Shown here: positions 26,485 through 34,969 of the stretch, piece by piece
How the letters are laid out: each line of letters starts with the position of its first letter
Numbering within the stretch: the first letter of the stretch is position 1
Assembly: GCF_002269345.1 (NCBI RefSeq)
Contig: NZ_CP022889.1
Location: 2,522,501-2,586,500, forward strand
Direction: 5' to 3'
From: Tsuneonella mangrovi
GTDB lineage: Bacteria; Pseudomonadota; Alphaproteobacteria; Sphingomonadales; Sphingomonadaceae
DNA length: 64,000 nucleotides
Translations under genes and position numbers: made by a program
The notes under the pieces: model-generated
Databases searched by the model: none
What the model saw: the letters and a program-made list of their open reading frames with translations, nothing else
Told to the model about the DNA's origin: nothing

Positions 26485-27270
26485 GTGGCCCTGACACCCG
26501 GCAAATCCCTTTCTCGAGAAGAAAAGCGCGCCCAGCAGCGCGCCGCCGAAGACGAGGTCCTGCTGCGCGAGGTCGACGATGCCGTCCGGCAAGACCAGTA
26601 TGCGGATTTCTACCGCCGCTACGGGAAGGCGATCATCGGCCTGGTGATTCTCGGCCTTGCCGCATTCGGCGGTTACCTGTGGTATCAGGAGCACCTCAAC
26701 GCGCAGCGCGAGACGGCGTCCGAAACACTGGTCACCGCGCTCGACCAGGTCCAGGCGCGCAACCTTGCGACCGGCGACAAGGACCTTGCTCCGATTCTCG
26801 AAGGCAATGACGAGGGCGCGAAAACGGCTGCGCAGATGCTCAAGGCGGGCATCGCGATGGAGCAGAAGAAGCCGGCCGACGCGGCCAAGCTGTTCGAAGC
26901 GGTGGCTGCCGACCCCAAGGCACCCAAGCCGATGCGCGATGCCGCCACGGTGCGCGCGGTTGCAGCCAGTTACGATACGATGAAGCCGGCCGACGTGATC
27001 GCCCGGCTCCAGCCGCTGGCAGTGCCCGGATCGCCGTGGTTCGGCAGCGCCGGGGAAATGGTCGCGATGGCCTATCTCGACCAGGGCAAGAATGCCGAAG
27101 CGGGCAAGCTGTTTTCCAGCATTGCGGAAGACAAGGACACCCCCGACACTCTGAAGAGCAGGGCGCGCCAGATGGCCGGACTGCTGGGGGTCGATTCGAT
27201 CAAGGATGTCGACACCGTGATCAAGCAGCCGGGGATCAATTCCGAAGTAGCAGGCGGCCCGGCACAATGA
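26485..27270 (+). CDS. YfgM-like tetratricopeptide membrane protein
   Basis: 261 residues starting at GTG 26485. An N-terminal charged stretch (SREEKRAQQRAAEDEVLLREVDD), one membrane helix (about 50-68, AIIGLVILGLAAFGGYLWY), then a periplasmic TPR-like helical domain. In E. coli the homologue YfgM is a periplasmic chaperone partner of the SecYEG translocon. The stop overlaps the bamB start, and this pairing is the usual one. Conserved Ala/Asp-rich helices are visible but the TPR consensus is weak. Confidence 0.85.
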   Translation: MALTPGKSLSREEKRAQQRAAEDEVLLREVDDAVRQDQYADFYRRYGKAIIGLVILGLAAFGGYLWYQEHLNAQRETASETLVTALDQVQARNLATGDKDLAPILEGNDEGAKTAAQMLKAGIAMEQKKPADAAKLFEAVAADPKAPKPMRDAATVRAVAASYDTMKPADVIARLQPLAVPGSPWFGSAGEMVAMAYLDQGKNAEAGKLFSSIAEDKDTPDTLKSRARQMAGLLGVDSIKDVDTVIKQPGINSEVAGGPAQ

Positions 27271-28652
27271 CGGCGCGCGCGACACCGATGACAGGGAATA
27301 CACGAGCGATGACGGCGAGGGTTTTATCGACGACTGGGCGGGTAGTGCTGATCCTGGCGCTCGCGACCAGCGTTGCGGGCTGCAAGGTGTTTGGCGGCAA
27401 GGGACCGCGCACGACACCGACGATCGGCAACCGCCTTCCGATCCTGTCACAGATCGAAAACGGGGCCAAGGTCGATCCGGGGCTGGCCGGGATTTCGGTC
27501 GTGCTGCCGCCGCCGACTGACAATCCCGACTGGGCGCAGGCCGGCGGCACCGCGAACAAGGGGCCGGGCAACCTCGCGCTGGCCGACAACCCGCAACGGA
27601 TCTGGACCGCGCAGGTCGCCGGTTCGACCGATCGCCGCCGCCTCGCCGCCGCACCGGTGGTCGGGGGCGGCAAGCTGTTCGTGTCCGACACCGACGGGGT
27701 AGTGAGCGCGTTCGATGCCAACACCGGGGCGAAGGTGTGGTCCGACAAGACCGAGCTCGATGGCGCACCTGCGGCGGCCAACTTCGGCGGCGGCGTCAGC
27801 TACGCCAACGGCCATGTCTATGCCACCAACGGGGTTGGCGAAGTGGTCGCGCTGGACGCCAATACCGGCAACGAGATCTGGCGTGTCCACCCGGCGGGCC
27901 CGCTGCGCGGGGCGCCGACGATCGCATTCGGTTCGGTCTACGTGATGACGCAGGACAACCAGATCTTCGCGCTCGCTGAAACCGATGGGTCGGTGCAGTG
28001 GCAGGAATCGGGATCGAGCGCGCAGACCGGCGTGTTCGGCGTGGCAGCTCCGGCTGCCGGCCAGGGCACGGTGGTTGCCGGATACTCGACTGGCGAACTG
28101 GTCGCCTATCGCTACGAAAACGGCCGGGTACTGTGGTCCGATGCACTCGCGCGGACGTCAATTTCGACCGAGGTCGGTGCGCTGACCGACATCGATGCCG
28201 ATCCGATCATCGACCGTGGCCGGGTCTACGCACTGGGCCAGGGCGGCCGCATGGCGGCTTACGAGCTGGTCACCGGCCAACGCATCTGGGAACTCAACCT
28301 CGCAGGCATTTCTACACCGGCGGTTTCGGGCGAGTGGATCTTCACGCTGACCGACCAGGGCAAACTTCTGGCGATCTCGCGCAACACAGGAAAGGTGCGG
28401 TGGATCGCCGACCTGCCGCGCTACAAGAACGAAAAGAAGAAGAAGGACGCGATCTTCTGGCGCGGACCGGTGCTGGCGGGCAACCAGCTGTGGGTCGTCA
28501 ACACACTGGGGCAAGTCTGGACCGTGAGCGTAGGCGAAGGCTCCGCCGCAAGCTGGCAGCGGCTCAATGGGCCGGTATCGCTGCCGCCGATCGTGGCCAA
28601 TAAAACGCTCTATATCCTCGACGACAGCGGACGGATCTACGCCTTCCGCTGA
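27267..28652 (+). CDS. bamB: Outer-membrane assembly lipoprotein BamB
   Basis: 461 residues from ATG 27267, which overlaps the upstream stop; Met 27309 (MTARVLSTTGR) is an alternative that makes a shorter signal peptide. Lipobox ATSVAGC. The mature part is a PQQ-like beta-propeller with repeated blades: VGGGKLFVSDTDGVVSAFDANTGAKVW, YANGHVYATNGVGEVVALDANTGNEIW, and similar downstream. BamB assists the BamA complex in inserting beta-barrel proteins. In many genomes der follows; here an ICMT-like gene follows instead. Confidence 0.95.
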   Translation: MTARATPMTGNTRAMTARVLSTTGRVVLILALATSVAGCKVFGGKGPRTTPTIGNRLPILSQIENGAKVDPGLAGISVVLPPPTDNPDWAQAGGTANKGPGNLALADNPQRIWTAQVAGSTDRRRLAAAPVVGGGKLFVSDTDGVVSAFDANTGAKVWSDKTELDGAPAAANFGGGVSYANGHVYATNGVGEVVALDANTGNEIWRVHPAGPLRGAPTIAFGSVYVMTQDNQIFALAETDGSVQWQESGSSAQTGVFGVAAPAAGQGTVVAGYSTGELVAYRYENGRVLWSDALARTSISTEVGALTDIDADPIIDRGRVYALGQGGRMAAYELVTGQRIWELNLAGISTPAVSGEWIFTLTDQGKLLAISRNTGKVRWIADLPRYKNEKKKKDAIFWRGPVLAGNQLWVVNTLGQVWTVSVGEGSAASWQRLNGPVSLPPIVANKTLYILDDSGRIYAFR

Positions 28653-28735
28653 TCCTTCGGCAGGCGCGGGATAAAGTGTTCGGGCGGAACAGGTTTCCGG
28701 CCTCTTAACCCTTTTGCCTTACGGGTTGCCCGCAC

Positions 28736-30103
28736 ATGAGCGAGCAATCCGCCTCCCTTCCGGCGCAGCGCCCCGCGAGCGACGTTTCGGCAGCTGTCGG
28801 CCTGGCCGGCCTGGCCGGGCTGTTCGTGTGGGTGATGTTCTGCCGTCATTGGCCGTATCTCGTCGACACCTTCGGCCTGCCGGGGCCCCACGCACGGCTC
28901 GACGGGCCGTATGCCGCGCTCACCTCGCTGGTGTTCGTGGCGCTGCCGATGGTCGCGGTCTCGCTGATCAAGGACAAGGTCCACTTGCGTCCGTCGACCG
29001 GGATCGACTGGGCCCGCCCGCATTCGCTGGCCGAAGTCGCCGAGGTCTCGATCATCAAGCTCGGCGGGCTGTGGGCGACGTGGGCCGGAATCGGCCTGAT
29101 GTACGGCCTCGCAAGGTGGTACTGGAGCGGCGACTACCTGTTCGCAATGGAAGTGATCGGGTATGCGGCCGCTCCGCTTTTCGTGCTCTCGATCCCTTAT
29201 GTGCTGTGGCTCGACCGCTACCTCGTCAATCCGCGCGACCATGCGTGGCACTTCGGAGCCATGCTGCTTCGCCACGGCAATTACGACATCGCCGAAGTGA
29301 AGAAGCACTGGCGTGCGTGGATCATCAAGGGGTTCTTCGGCGCGTTCATGATCTCGATCCTGCCCGGCGGGTTCCAAGGCGTGGTCAACACCGATTTCGG
29401 CGCGATCGCCGCCAACCCGGTGGAGATCGGCATGGCACTGGTCAGCCTGCTCTTCCTGATCGACGTGCAGGTCGGGACTGTCGGTTACCTCGTGACGATG
29501 CGCCCGCTCGACGCGCACATCCGCAGCGGCAACCCGTTCCTTGCCGGGTGGGTCGCTGCGTTGCTGTGCTATCCGCCGCTCAACGGTATCGGAGTGCTCG
29601 ACTACGGCGTGGGCACGCCGGGGATGGCGGAAAACAACTGGACCTTCTGGTTCGCCGGGCACCCCGGGGTAATGTGGGTATGGGCTGCGCTGCTGACCGG
29701 GCTGACCGGCTACTACGCCTGGGCGACGGTCGCCTTCGGGTTACGGTTCTCCAACCTGACCTATCGCGGAGTGATCACCAATGGCCCCTATGCCTTCACC
29801 CGGCACCCGGCATACCTTGCGAAAAACACCTTCTGGTGGCTTTCGACGCTGCCGTTCCTCGTCACCGACGGATCGACGGTCGACGCGGTGCGCAATGGCT
29901 TCTTCCTCGCTTGCGTCAGCGGTATCTACTACTGGCGCGCGCGGACCGAAGAGATGCACTTGCTGTCTGAAGACGCCAAGTACCGCGCATACCACGCTTG
30001 GATGGCTGAACACGGGGCGATCACCGCACGGCTCCGCAAGTTGTTGCGGGGCGAGTGGCTGCGCAGGCCGGCAGCGCCGGCCATTCCCGAACCCGCCGAG
30101 TAA
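28736..30103 (+). CDS. Large membrane protein with C-terminal ICMT/PEMT-like methyltransferase domain
   Basis: 455 residues, mostly hydrophobic: about eight or nine membrane helices. The last third (about 330-440) has the isoprenylcysteine/phospholipid methyltransferase signature: ITNGPYAFTRHPAYLAKNTFWW (RHPAY motif) and the later EEMHLLSEDAKYRAYHAW with the paired Glu residues used for AdoMet binding. The N-terminal 320 residues are additional membrane helices, unusual since typical ICMT proteins are about 200 residues. The substrate (lipid, protein or small thiol) cannot be told. It lies 83 bases after bamB. Confidence 0.75.
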   Translation: MSEQSASLPAQRPASDVSAAVGLAGLAGLFVWVMFCRHWPYLVDTFGLPGPHARLDGPYAALTSLVFVALPMVAVSLIKDKVHLRPSTGIDWARPHSLAEVAEVSIIKLGGLWATWAGIGLMYGLARWYWSGDYLFAMEVIGYAAAPLFVLSIPYVLWLDRYLVNPRDHAWHFGAMLLRHGNYDIAEVKKHWRAWIIKGFFGAFMISILPGGFQGVVNTDFGAIAANPVEIGMALVSLLFLIDVQVGTVGYLVTMRPLDAHIRSGNPFLAGWVAALLCYPPLNGIGVLDYGVGTPGMAENNWTFWFAGHPGVMWVWAALLTGLTGYYAWATVAFGLRFSNLTYRGVITNGPYAFTRHPAYLAKNTFWWLSTLPFLVTDGSTVDAVRNGFFLACVSGIYYWRARTEEMHLLSEDAKYRAYHAWMAEHGAITARLRKLLRGEWLRRPAAPAIPEPAE

Positions 30104-30109
30104 TTCCCG

Positions 30110-30409
30110 CTAGATCGGGAGGCCTTCGTCGGCCTGGTGCAGCTTGAGGTCGCGGTCGCTCAGCCCGAGATCGCCCGCCGCAGCGCGCCATTCGGCCATG
30201 TGCGCCGACTTGCCGTGCGCCTTGACCGCATCGCTGTCTCGCCATGCTTCCGAAATATGGATCAGCCCGGGATCGAGGATGTCGCGGGCGAAGCCGTAGC
30301 GGATGCAGCCGTCTTCCTTGAGCGTGGCGGAAATCATCTTTTTCATCGCGGGCAGGCCTTGCTCGTACTTGTCTTCGGGTATCCGCACGGTTCCCATGAT
30401 CAGGATCAT
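30110..30409 (-). CDS. Antibiotic-biosynthesis-monooxygenase-fold protein
   Basis: 99 residues, a dimeric alpha+beta barrel of the ABM family: starts MILIMGTVRIPEDKYEQGL, then MKKMISATLKEDGCIRYGF and HISEAWRDSDAVKAHGKSAHMAEW. Members include quinol monooxygenases (YgiN) and heme-degrading enzymes; the conserved His in KSAHMAEW fits. Start 30409 has a GGAGAGAG site. Located 22 bases after gshA, so it is probably co-transcribed and may serve redox defence, but that is inference. Confidence 0.88.
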   Translation of the reverse strand: MILIMGTVRIPEDKYEQGLPAMKKMISATLKEDGCIRYGFARDILDPGLIHISEAWRDSDAVKAHGKSAHMAEWRAAAGDLGLSDRDLKLHQADEGLPI

Positions 30410-30431
30410 CGCTCTCTCCGCTTTGTCTTGG

Positions 30432-31802
30432 TTAGAAACTGTATTGGTAGACCTTCGTCACGTCGCCGCCCCATTCCCCGTCGTACATGTCGAGCAGGCG
30501 CTGGGCAGGGACCTTGCCGCTCTCGACGATCTCGTCGAGCGTCTCGAGGAAGCCGGTCTCGTTGTCGCCACCCGAATTGAGCCGGGCGCGGGCCTTGAGG
30601 CCGCTTCGGGCAATTGCGAGCACTTCGGGGGCGATGTCGCGCAGCGTCCTGCCGCCGGGGATCGGCGCGTCGAGCGCCAGCTTGGGCACCGAAGAACGGA
30701 GCGCCTCGCGCTCTTCCATCGTCCAGTCCTTGACGAGGTCCCACGCGGCATCGAGCGCGCCCTGGTCGTAGAGCAGCCCGACCCACAGCGCGGGCAGGGC
30801 GCAAATCCGGTTCCACGGCCCACCGTCTGCGCCGCGCATTTCGAGGAACGACTTGAGGCGCACCTCGGGAAATGCGGTGGAAAGATGGTCCATCCAGTCG
30901 CCTGCTGTCGGCTTCTCGCCGGGTAACGCGGGCAGCTTGCCGTCGAGGAAGTCGCGGAAGCTCTGCCCTGCGGCGTCGATGTACTTCCCGTCGCGGAACA
31001 CGAAGTACATCGGCACGTCGAGCATGTAGTCGACATAGCGCTCGTAGCCGAACCCCTCCTCGAACACGAACGGCAGCATCCCGGTGCGCGCGGGATCGGT
31101 GTCCGACCAGATGTGACTGCGATAGCTGAGGAAACCGTTGGGCTTGCCTTCAGTGAACGGCGAATTGGCGAACAGCGCGGTCGCTAGCGGCTGCAGCGCC
31201 AGGCTGGTGCGGAACTTCTGCGCCATGTCGGCTTCGCTCGAATAATCGAGGTTCACCTGGATGGTGCAGGTCCGCAGCATCATGTCGAGGCCGAGCGAGC
31301 CCACGCGCGGCATATGCCGCAGCATGATCGCGTAGCGGCCCTTGGGCATGATCGGCAGTTCATCGCGGGTCTTGTCGGGCCACATGCCGAGGCCCAGGAA
31401 ACCCACCCCGAACTTGTCGCCGATCGCTTTCACCTGTTCGAGGTGGCGGCCGGTTTCGGCGCAGGTCTGGTGGATATTTTCAAGCGGCGCGCCCGAGAGT
31501 TCGAGCTGCCCGGCGGGTTCGAGGCTGACGGTTCCGTCGTCACCGCTCATTGCGATGACCTTGCCACCCTCGATCACCGGCTGCCAGCCAAACTCCTGCA
31601 ATGCCAGCAGGATATCGCGGATACCTCCGGGTTCGTCGTAACTCGGGGCAGCGAAATCCTTGCGCCGGAATACGAGCTTCTCGTGCTCGGTGCCGATGCG
31701 CCACTTGTCCTTTGGCTTGGCACCTTCGGCGAGGGGGGCAACGAGCTGGTCGCGGCTCTCTATGACCGGATCGGCCTGGTTGGAAGTGGTCCGCGTGCTC
31801 AT
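30432..31802 (-). CDS. gshA: Glutamate-cysteine ligase (plant/alphaproteobacterial type)
   Basis: 456 residues. ATP-dependent first step of glutathione synthesis: joins Glu and Cys through the gamma-carboxyl. GCS2-class landmarks are KWRIGTEHEKLVF (34-46), SLEPAGQLELSGAP, LGLGMWPD, LRTCTIQVNLDYSSEADM and the SYRSHIWSDTDPARTG segment. Start ATG 31802. The class is the one found in plants and alphaproteobacteria, not the E. coli GshA class. Downstream is an ABM-fold protein; upstream, rsmE. Confidence 0.95.
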   Translation of the reverse strand: MSTRTTSNQADPVIESRDQLVAPLAEGAKPKDKWRIGTEHEKLVFRRKDFAAPSYDEPGGIRDILLALQEFGWQPVIEGGKVIAMSGDDGTVSLEPAGQLELSGAPLENIHQTCAETGRHLEQVKAIGDKFGVGFLGLGMWPDKTRDELPIMPKGRYAIMLRHMPRVGSLGLDMMLRTCTIQVNLDYSSEADMAQKFRTSLALQPLATALFANSPFTEGKPNGFLSYRSHIWSDTDPARTGMLPFVFEEGFGYERYVDYMLDVPMYFVFRDGKYIDAAGQSFRDFLDGKLPALPGEKPTAGDWMDHLSTAFPEVRLKSFLEMRGADGGPWNRICALPALWVGLLYDQGALDAAWDLVKDWTMEEREALRSSVPKLALDAPIPGGRTLRDIAPEVLAIARSGLKARARLNSGGDNETGFLETLDEIVESGKVPAQRLLDMYDGEWGGDVTKVYQYSF

Positions 31803-31852
31803 GGTCAGTGGCCCTACGCAACCGAATGTTTGCGCGCCAGCGAATTATTCTT

Positions 31853-32599
31853 TCAGGTCCAGTCGCCAGCCGACGCCATCCACACGGCCATTGCGGCGAT
31901 CGCTGCGGTCTCGCCGCGCAGGATTCGCGGGCCGAGCGAAATGGGGTGGGCTTGGGGATGCGCGCGGATCGCCTCGCGCTCGGCATCGTCGAACCCGCCC
32001 TCCGGGCCGACCAGCAGGGCGGCAGAGCCGGCGTGCGCCTTGAAGGCTGCCTGCGCGGGCTCGCCGCCCAGTTCGTCGGCAAAGAACAGCGCGCGGCCCG
32101 CGGGCCAATCCCGCAGCAGCGTATCGAGCGAAACCGGTTCGGCAAGCACTGGCAGCGCAGTGCGCGCGCATTGCTCTGCGGCTTCGATGGTAACGGTGCG
32201 CGCGCGTTCCACGTTGAGCTTGTCGGCCACGCAGCGACGGGTCACGATCGGGTGGATCGCCGCCACGCCCAGTTCGGTGGCCTTTTCGAGCACGAGGTCG
32301 AAGCGATCCTTCTTGAGCAGCGCAGGGCACAGCCACAGGTCGGGCACGGCCTCCCGCTCACGCAGCCGCTCGACTGGGTCGAGCACGACTGCGCGCTTGC
32401 CCACCGAAATTGCCCTTGCCGCCCATTCGCCGGTCGCGTCGTCGCACAGGATCACCGCGTCGCCTTCGCCAACCCGCATCACGCGAGCGAGGTAGTGCGC
32501 CTGGTTGCCCTCGATGGTTACTGCCTGCCCGGCAGCGAGCGGCGGCGCGACAAACAGGCGCGGGGCGCTGCGGGGCGGCCAGGCGGGAGTAGCGGGCAT
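31853..32599 (-). CDS. rsmE: 16S rRNA (uracil-1498-N3)-methyltransferase RsmE
   Basis: 248 residues. The N-terminal PUA-like part (PRLFVAPPLAAGQAVTIEGNQAHYLARVMR) is followed by the SPOUT knot with LLVGPEGGFDDAE and LGPRILRGETA, the two motifs that identify RsmE. It methylates U1498 of 16S rRNA. The ATG at 32599 is the start of this open frame's homology; the frame extends about 260 codons upstream but without homology. Diverges from ubiA with only 39 bases between start codons. Confidence 0.94.
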   Translation of the reverse strand: MPATPAWPPRSAPRLFVAPPLAAGQAVTIEGNQAHYLARVMRVGEGDAVILCDDATGEWAARAISVGKRAVVLDPVERLREREAVPDLWLCPALLKKDRFDLVLEKATELGVAAIHPIVTRRCVADKLNVERARTVTIEAAEQCARTALPVLAEPVSLDTLLRDWPAGRALFFADELGGEPAQAAFKAHAGSAALLVGPEGGFDDAEREAIRAHPQAHPISLGPRILRGETAAIAAMAVWMASAGDWT

Positions 32600-32638
32600 C
32601 CCTTTGCAGGTGGCACGGCGAGCGTTAGTGGACAAGGG

Positions 32639-33541
32639 ATGACCGACCAAATCGTCCCCGATACCGAGCACCGAGGGCTGGTGGCGCGCTTGCCGCAGCT
32701 GCCGCGCGATCTTGCGCAGCTCGCCCGGTTCGACCGGCCGATCGGCTGGTGGTTGCTGTTCTGGCCGTGCGCGTGGGGTGTCTGGCTTTCGGGCGGCGGC
32801 GCGCAGCTGGCACTGGTGGCGTGGATGCTGCTCGGCTCGATCGCGATGCGCGGGGCGGGGTGCGTTTACAACGATATCGTCGATGCCGATCTGGACCGGC
32901 AAGTCGCCCGAACCGCTGTCCGCCCGGTGGCGAGTGGGCGGGTGAGCCTTGCGCCCGCATGGTGCTGGCTGCTCGCACTGTGCGCGGTCGGCCTCGTCGT
33001 GCTGTTGCAACTGAGGTGGCAAGCGCAGCTGGTCGCGCTGGGCAGTCTCGCGCTGGTCGCCGCCTATCCGTTCATGAAGCGGATCACCTGGTGGCCGCAG
33101 GCGTGGCTGGGGCTGGTGTTCACCTGGGGCGCACCAGTCGGCTGGTTCGCGCTGCGAAGCGACCGGCTCGATGTGCTGGCTGCGCTCTACGGCGGGGCGA
33201 TCCTGTGGTGTGTTGGTTACGACACGATATACGCCTTGCAGGATCGCGAGGACGACGCGCTCGTCGGCATCCGCTCGAGCGCGTTGCGGCTCGGCGGCCA
33301 CGTGAAGGCCGGCGTGTGGGGGTTCTATGGTGGGGCCGTCGCGCTGTGGGCGTTTGCCTTCTGGTTGCTGCGGCACGACTGGGTCGCGCTGCTCGCACTG
33401 CTACCAGTCGCGCTGCACTTGGTCTGGCAGGCGGCGAGCCTCGATCCGGCGGATGCCGACAACCCGCTCGCCCGCTTCCGCTCGAACCGCTTTGCCGGGG
33501 CGCTGATGGCAGCGGCCTGCCTGGTGGTGGGGGCCAGCTGA
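32639..33541 (+). CDS. ubiA: 4-Hydroxybenzoate polyprenyltransferase UbiA
   Basis: 300 residues, integral inner-membrane protein with about eight helices. Adds the polyprenyl tail to 4-hydroxybenzoate in ubiquinone synthesis. Both Asp-rich motifs are present: NDIVDADLD (81-89) and YALQDREDD, plus RFDRPIGWWLLFWPCAWG at the start. Start ATG 32639 with AAGGG just upstream. Its stop overlaps the SRAP start by one base (TGATG). ubiG lies 0.6 kb further on the other strand. Confidence 0.96.
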   Translation: MTDQIVPDTEHRGLVARLPQLPRDLAQLARFDRPIGWWLLFWPCAWGVWLSGGGAQLALVAWMLLGSIAMRGAGCVYNDIVDADLDRQVARTAVRPVASGRVSLAPAWCWLLALCAVGLVVLLQLRWQAQLVALGSLALVAAYPFMKRITWWPQAWLGLVFTWGAPVGWFALRSDRLDVLAALYGGAILWCVGYDTIYALQDREDDALVGIRSSALRLGGHVKAGVWGFYGGAVALWAFAFWLLRHDWVALLALLPVALHLVWQAASLDPADADNPLARFRSNRFAGALMAAACLVVGAS

Positions 33542-34146
33542 TGTGCAACCTCTACCGCATGACCAAGAACCCGGATGAGGTCGCGCGGTGGTTCGGGGCC
33601 GACAACGCCGCGCAGGGCAGCAACTTCGGCGCGGAAGTCTATCCCGGCTATCCGGGGCTGGTGGTGGCCGAAGGCGCGGTGCGGCAGATGGCGTGGGGCT
33701 TCCCGCTGGCGCTCAAGGGCAAGCATGGCCAGCCGCTCAAGCCCAAGCCGGTCAACAACGCCCGCGAAGACAAGCTCTCCGGCCCGTTCTGGCGCGACAG
33801 CTTCGTGCACCGGCGCTGCCTCATCCCGGTGGTGGCATGGGCCGAGGCCGAAGGCGCGAAAGGAGCCAAGACCCGCACCTGGTACGGCCTGCCGCATCAT
33901 GAGCTGTTCGCGGTGGCCGGGTTATGGCGCCCGACCGCCGAATGGGGCGACGCCTACACTATGGTGATGGTCGATTCGTGCCCCGACATGGCCGAAGTGC
34001 ACGACCGGATGCCGACCATCCTCCACCGCGAGAGCTGGGACCGGTGGCTGCATGGCTCTCCCGAAGAGGCCTTTGCGCTGTGCCGCCCGTGGGACGATAC
34101 GCTGGCGGTCGACCGGACCAACCAGCCGTGGGGCGGGTGGAAGTAG
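33541..34146 (+). CDS. SRAP-family abasic-site processing protein (YedK/HMCES-like)
   Basis: 201 residues. SRAP proteins crosslink to abasic sites in single-stranded DNA through the N-terminal cysteine. Here Cys2 follows the start Met (MCNLYRM); the other active-site elements can be placed as NNARED, the Glu in VVAWAEAEG, and HDRMPTIL. The motif usually read as GFYEW is AWAEA here: Glu is kept but the aromatic neighbours differ. Coupled to ubiA by TGATG. No LexA-type box was recognised upstream, since the gene starts inside ubiA's stop. Confidence 0.9.
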   Translation: MCNLYRMTKNPDEVARWFGADNAAQGSNFGAEVYPGYPGLVVAEGAVRQMAWGFPLALKGKHGQPLKPKPVNNAREDKLSGPFWRDSFVHRRCLIPVVAWAEAEGAKGAKTRTWYGLPHHELFAVAGLWRPTAEWGDAYTMVMVDSCPDMAEVHDRMPTILHRESWDRWLHGSPEEAFALCRPWDDTLAVDRTNQPWGGWK

Positions 34147-34156
34147 GGTCGGTGCC

Positions 34157-34918
34157 CTATGCGGCCCGCCTCGCGCTGACGATGTAATTCAGCGACAGGT
34201 CGCCGGACAGCTGCAGGCCCTTGAGCGGCGAGAACGCGATTCCTTGCGGTTCGTTCATCTCCAGCCCTGCCTCGGCGAGCAACTCGTGCAGTTCGTCCGG
34301 AGTGATGAAATCGTCCCAATGGTGTGTGCCGCGCGGGATCATCCCGGTCGCTTCCGCCGCACCGACCAGCAGCAGGCGGCTCGCCGGGGTGCGGTTGGGG
34401 GTGGAAAGGATCAGCAGCCCGCCGGGCGCGAGGCGTTTGGCGAGCGCGGCGGCGAATGCAGGCTTGTCTGCCACATGTTCGATCACTTCCATTGCAGTGA
34501 CCAAATCGAATTCGCCGATGTCGAGCGCGGCGACTTCGCCCGCCATGTAGCGCACGTCCATCTTCATCGCTTCGGCATGGGCGGCAGCAGCGGCGATATT
34601 CTCCGGCGCAGCGTCGACCCCGGTGACGTCCGCGCCCAGCCGGGCGAGCGGTTCGCAAAGCAATCCAGCGCCGCAACCGACATCGAGTGCGGACTTGCCC
34701 GCCAGCGGCCGCAGGGTGTCGCTTTCGCTCGCCCAGTGCCGGTCGATCGCCGCGCGCACGAATTGCAGCCGCACCGGATTGATCCGGTGGAGCATCGCGG
34801 ACGAACCCTTCGGATCCCACCATTCGCTCGCCAGCTTGCCGAAATGCGCGGCTTCATCGGGGCGGATCGTTTGCCCGCCAGTAGAAGACCTATCGCGCTC
34901 GCGTGTTGCATCGACCAT
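34157..34918 (-). CDS. ubiG: Ubiquinone biosynthesis O-methyltransferase UbiG
   Basis: 253 residues. AdoMet-dependent methyltransferase acting twice in ubiquinone synthesis. Motifs: AAHFGKLASEWWDPKGSSAMLHRIN (UbiG-typical), motif I LDVGCGAGLL, GVDAAPENIAAA, and TAMEVIEHV. ATG 34918. Convergent with the SRAP gene (10-base gap) and divergent from lysC (51 bases). Together with nearby ubiA it places two ubiquinone steps within 2.3 kb but on opposite strands. Confidence 0.96.
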   Translation of the reverse strand: MVDATRERDRSSTGGQTIRPDEAAHFGKLASEWWDPKGSSAMLHRINPVRLQFVRAAIDRHWASESDTLRPLAGKSALDVGCGAGLLCEPLARLGADVTGVDAAPENIAAAAAHAEAMKMDVRYMAGEVAALDIGEFDLVTAMEVIEHVADKPAFAAALAKRLAPGGLLILSTPNRTPASRLLLVGAAEATGMIPRGTHHWDDFITPDELHELLAEAGLEMNEPQGIAFSPLKGLQLSGDLSLNYIVSARRAA

Positions 34919-34969
34919 GACACACCCCTAACAGCGCGCCGAAACCTCTTCCAGCGGGAGTTGCGAGAC

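Noticed and set aside
28714-29970. 418-codon frame overlapping the ICMT-like gene in another frame on the same strand
   Set aside because: Arg-rich shadow without motifs; the other frame has membrane helices and the RHPAY motif.
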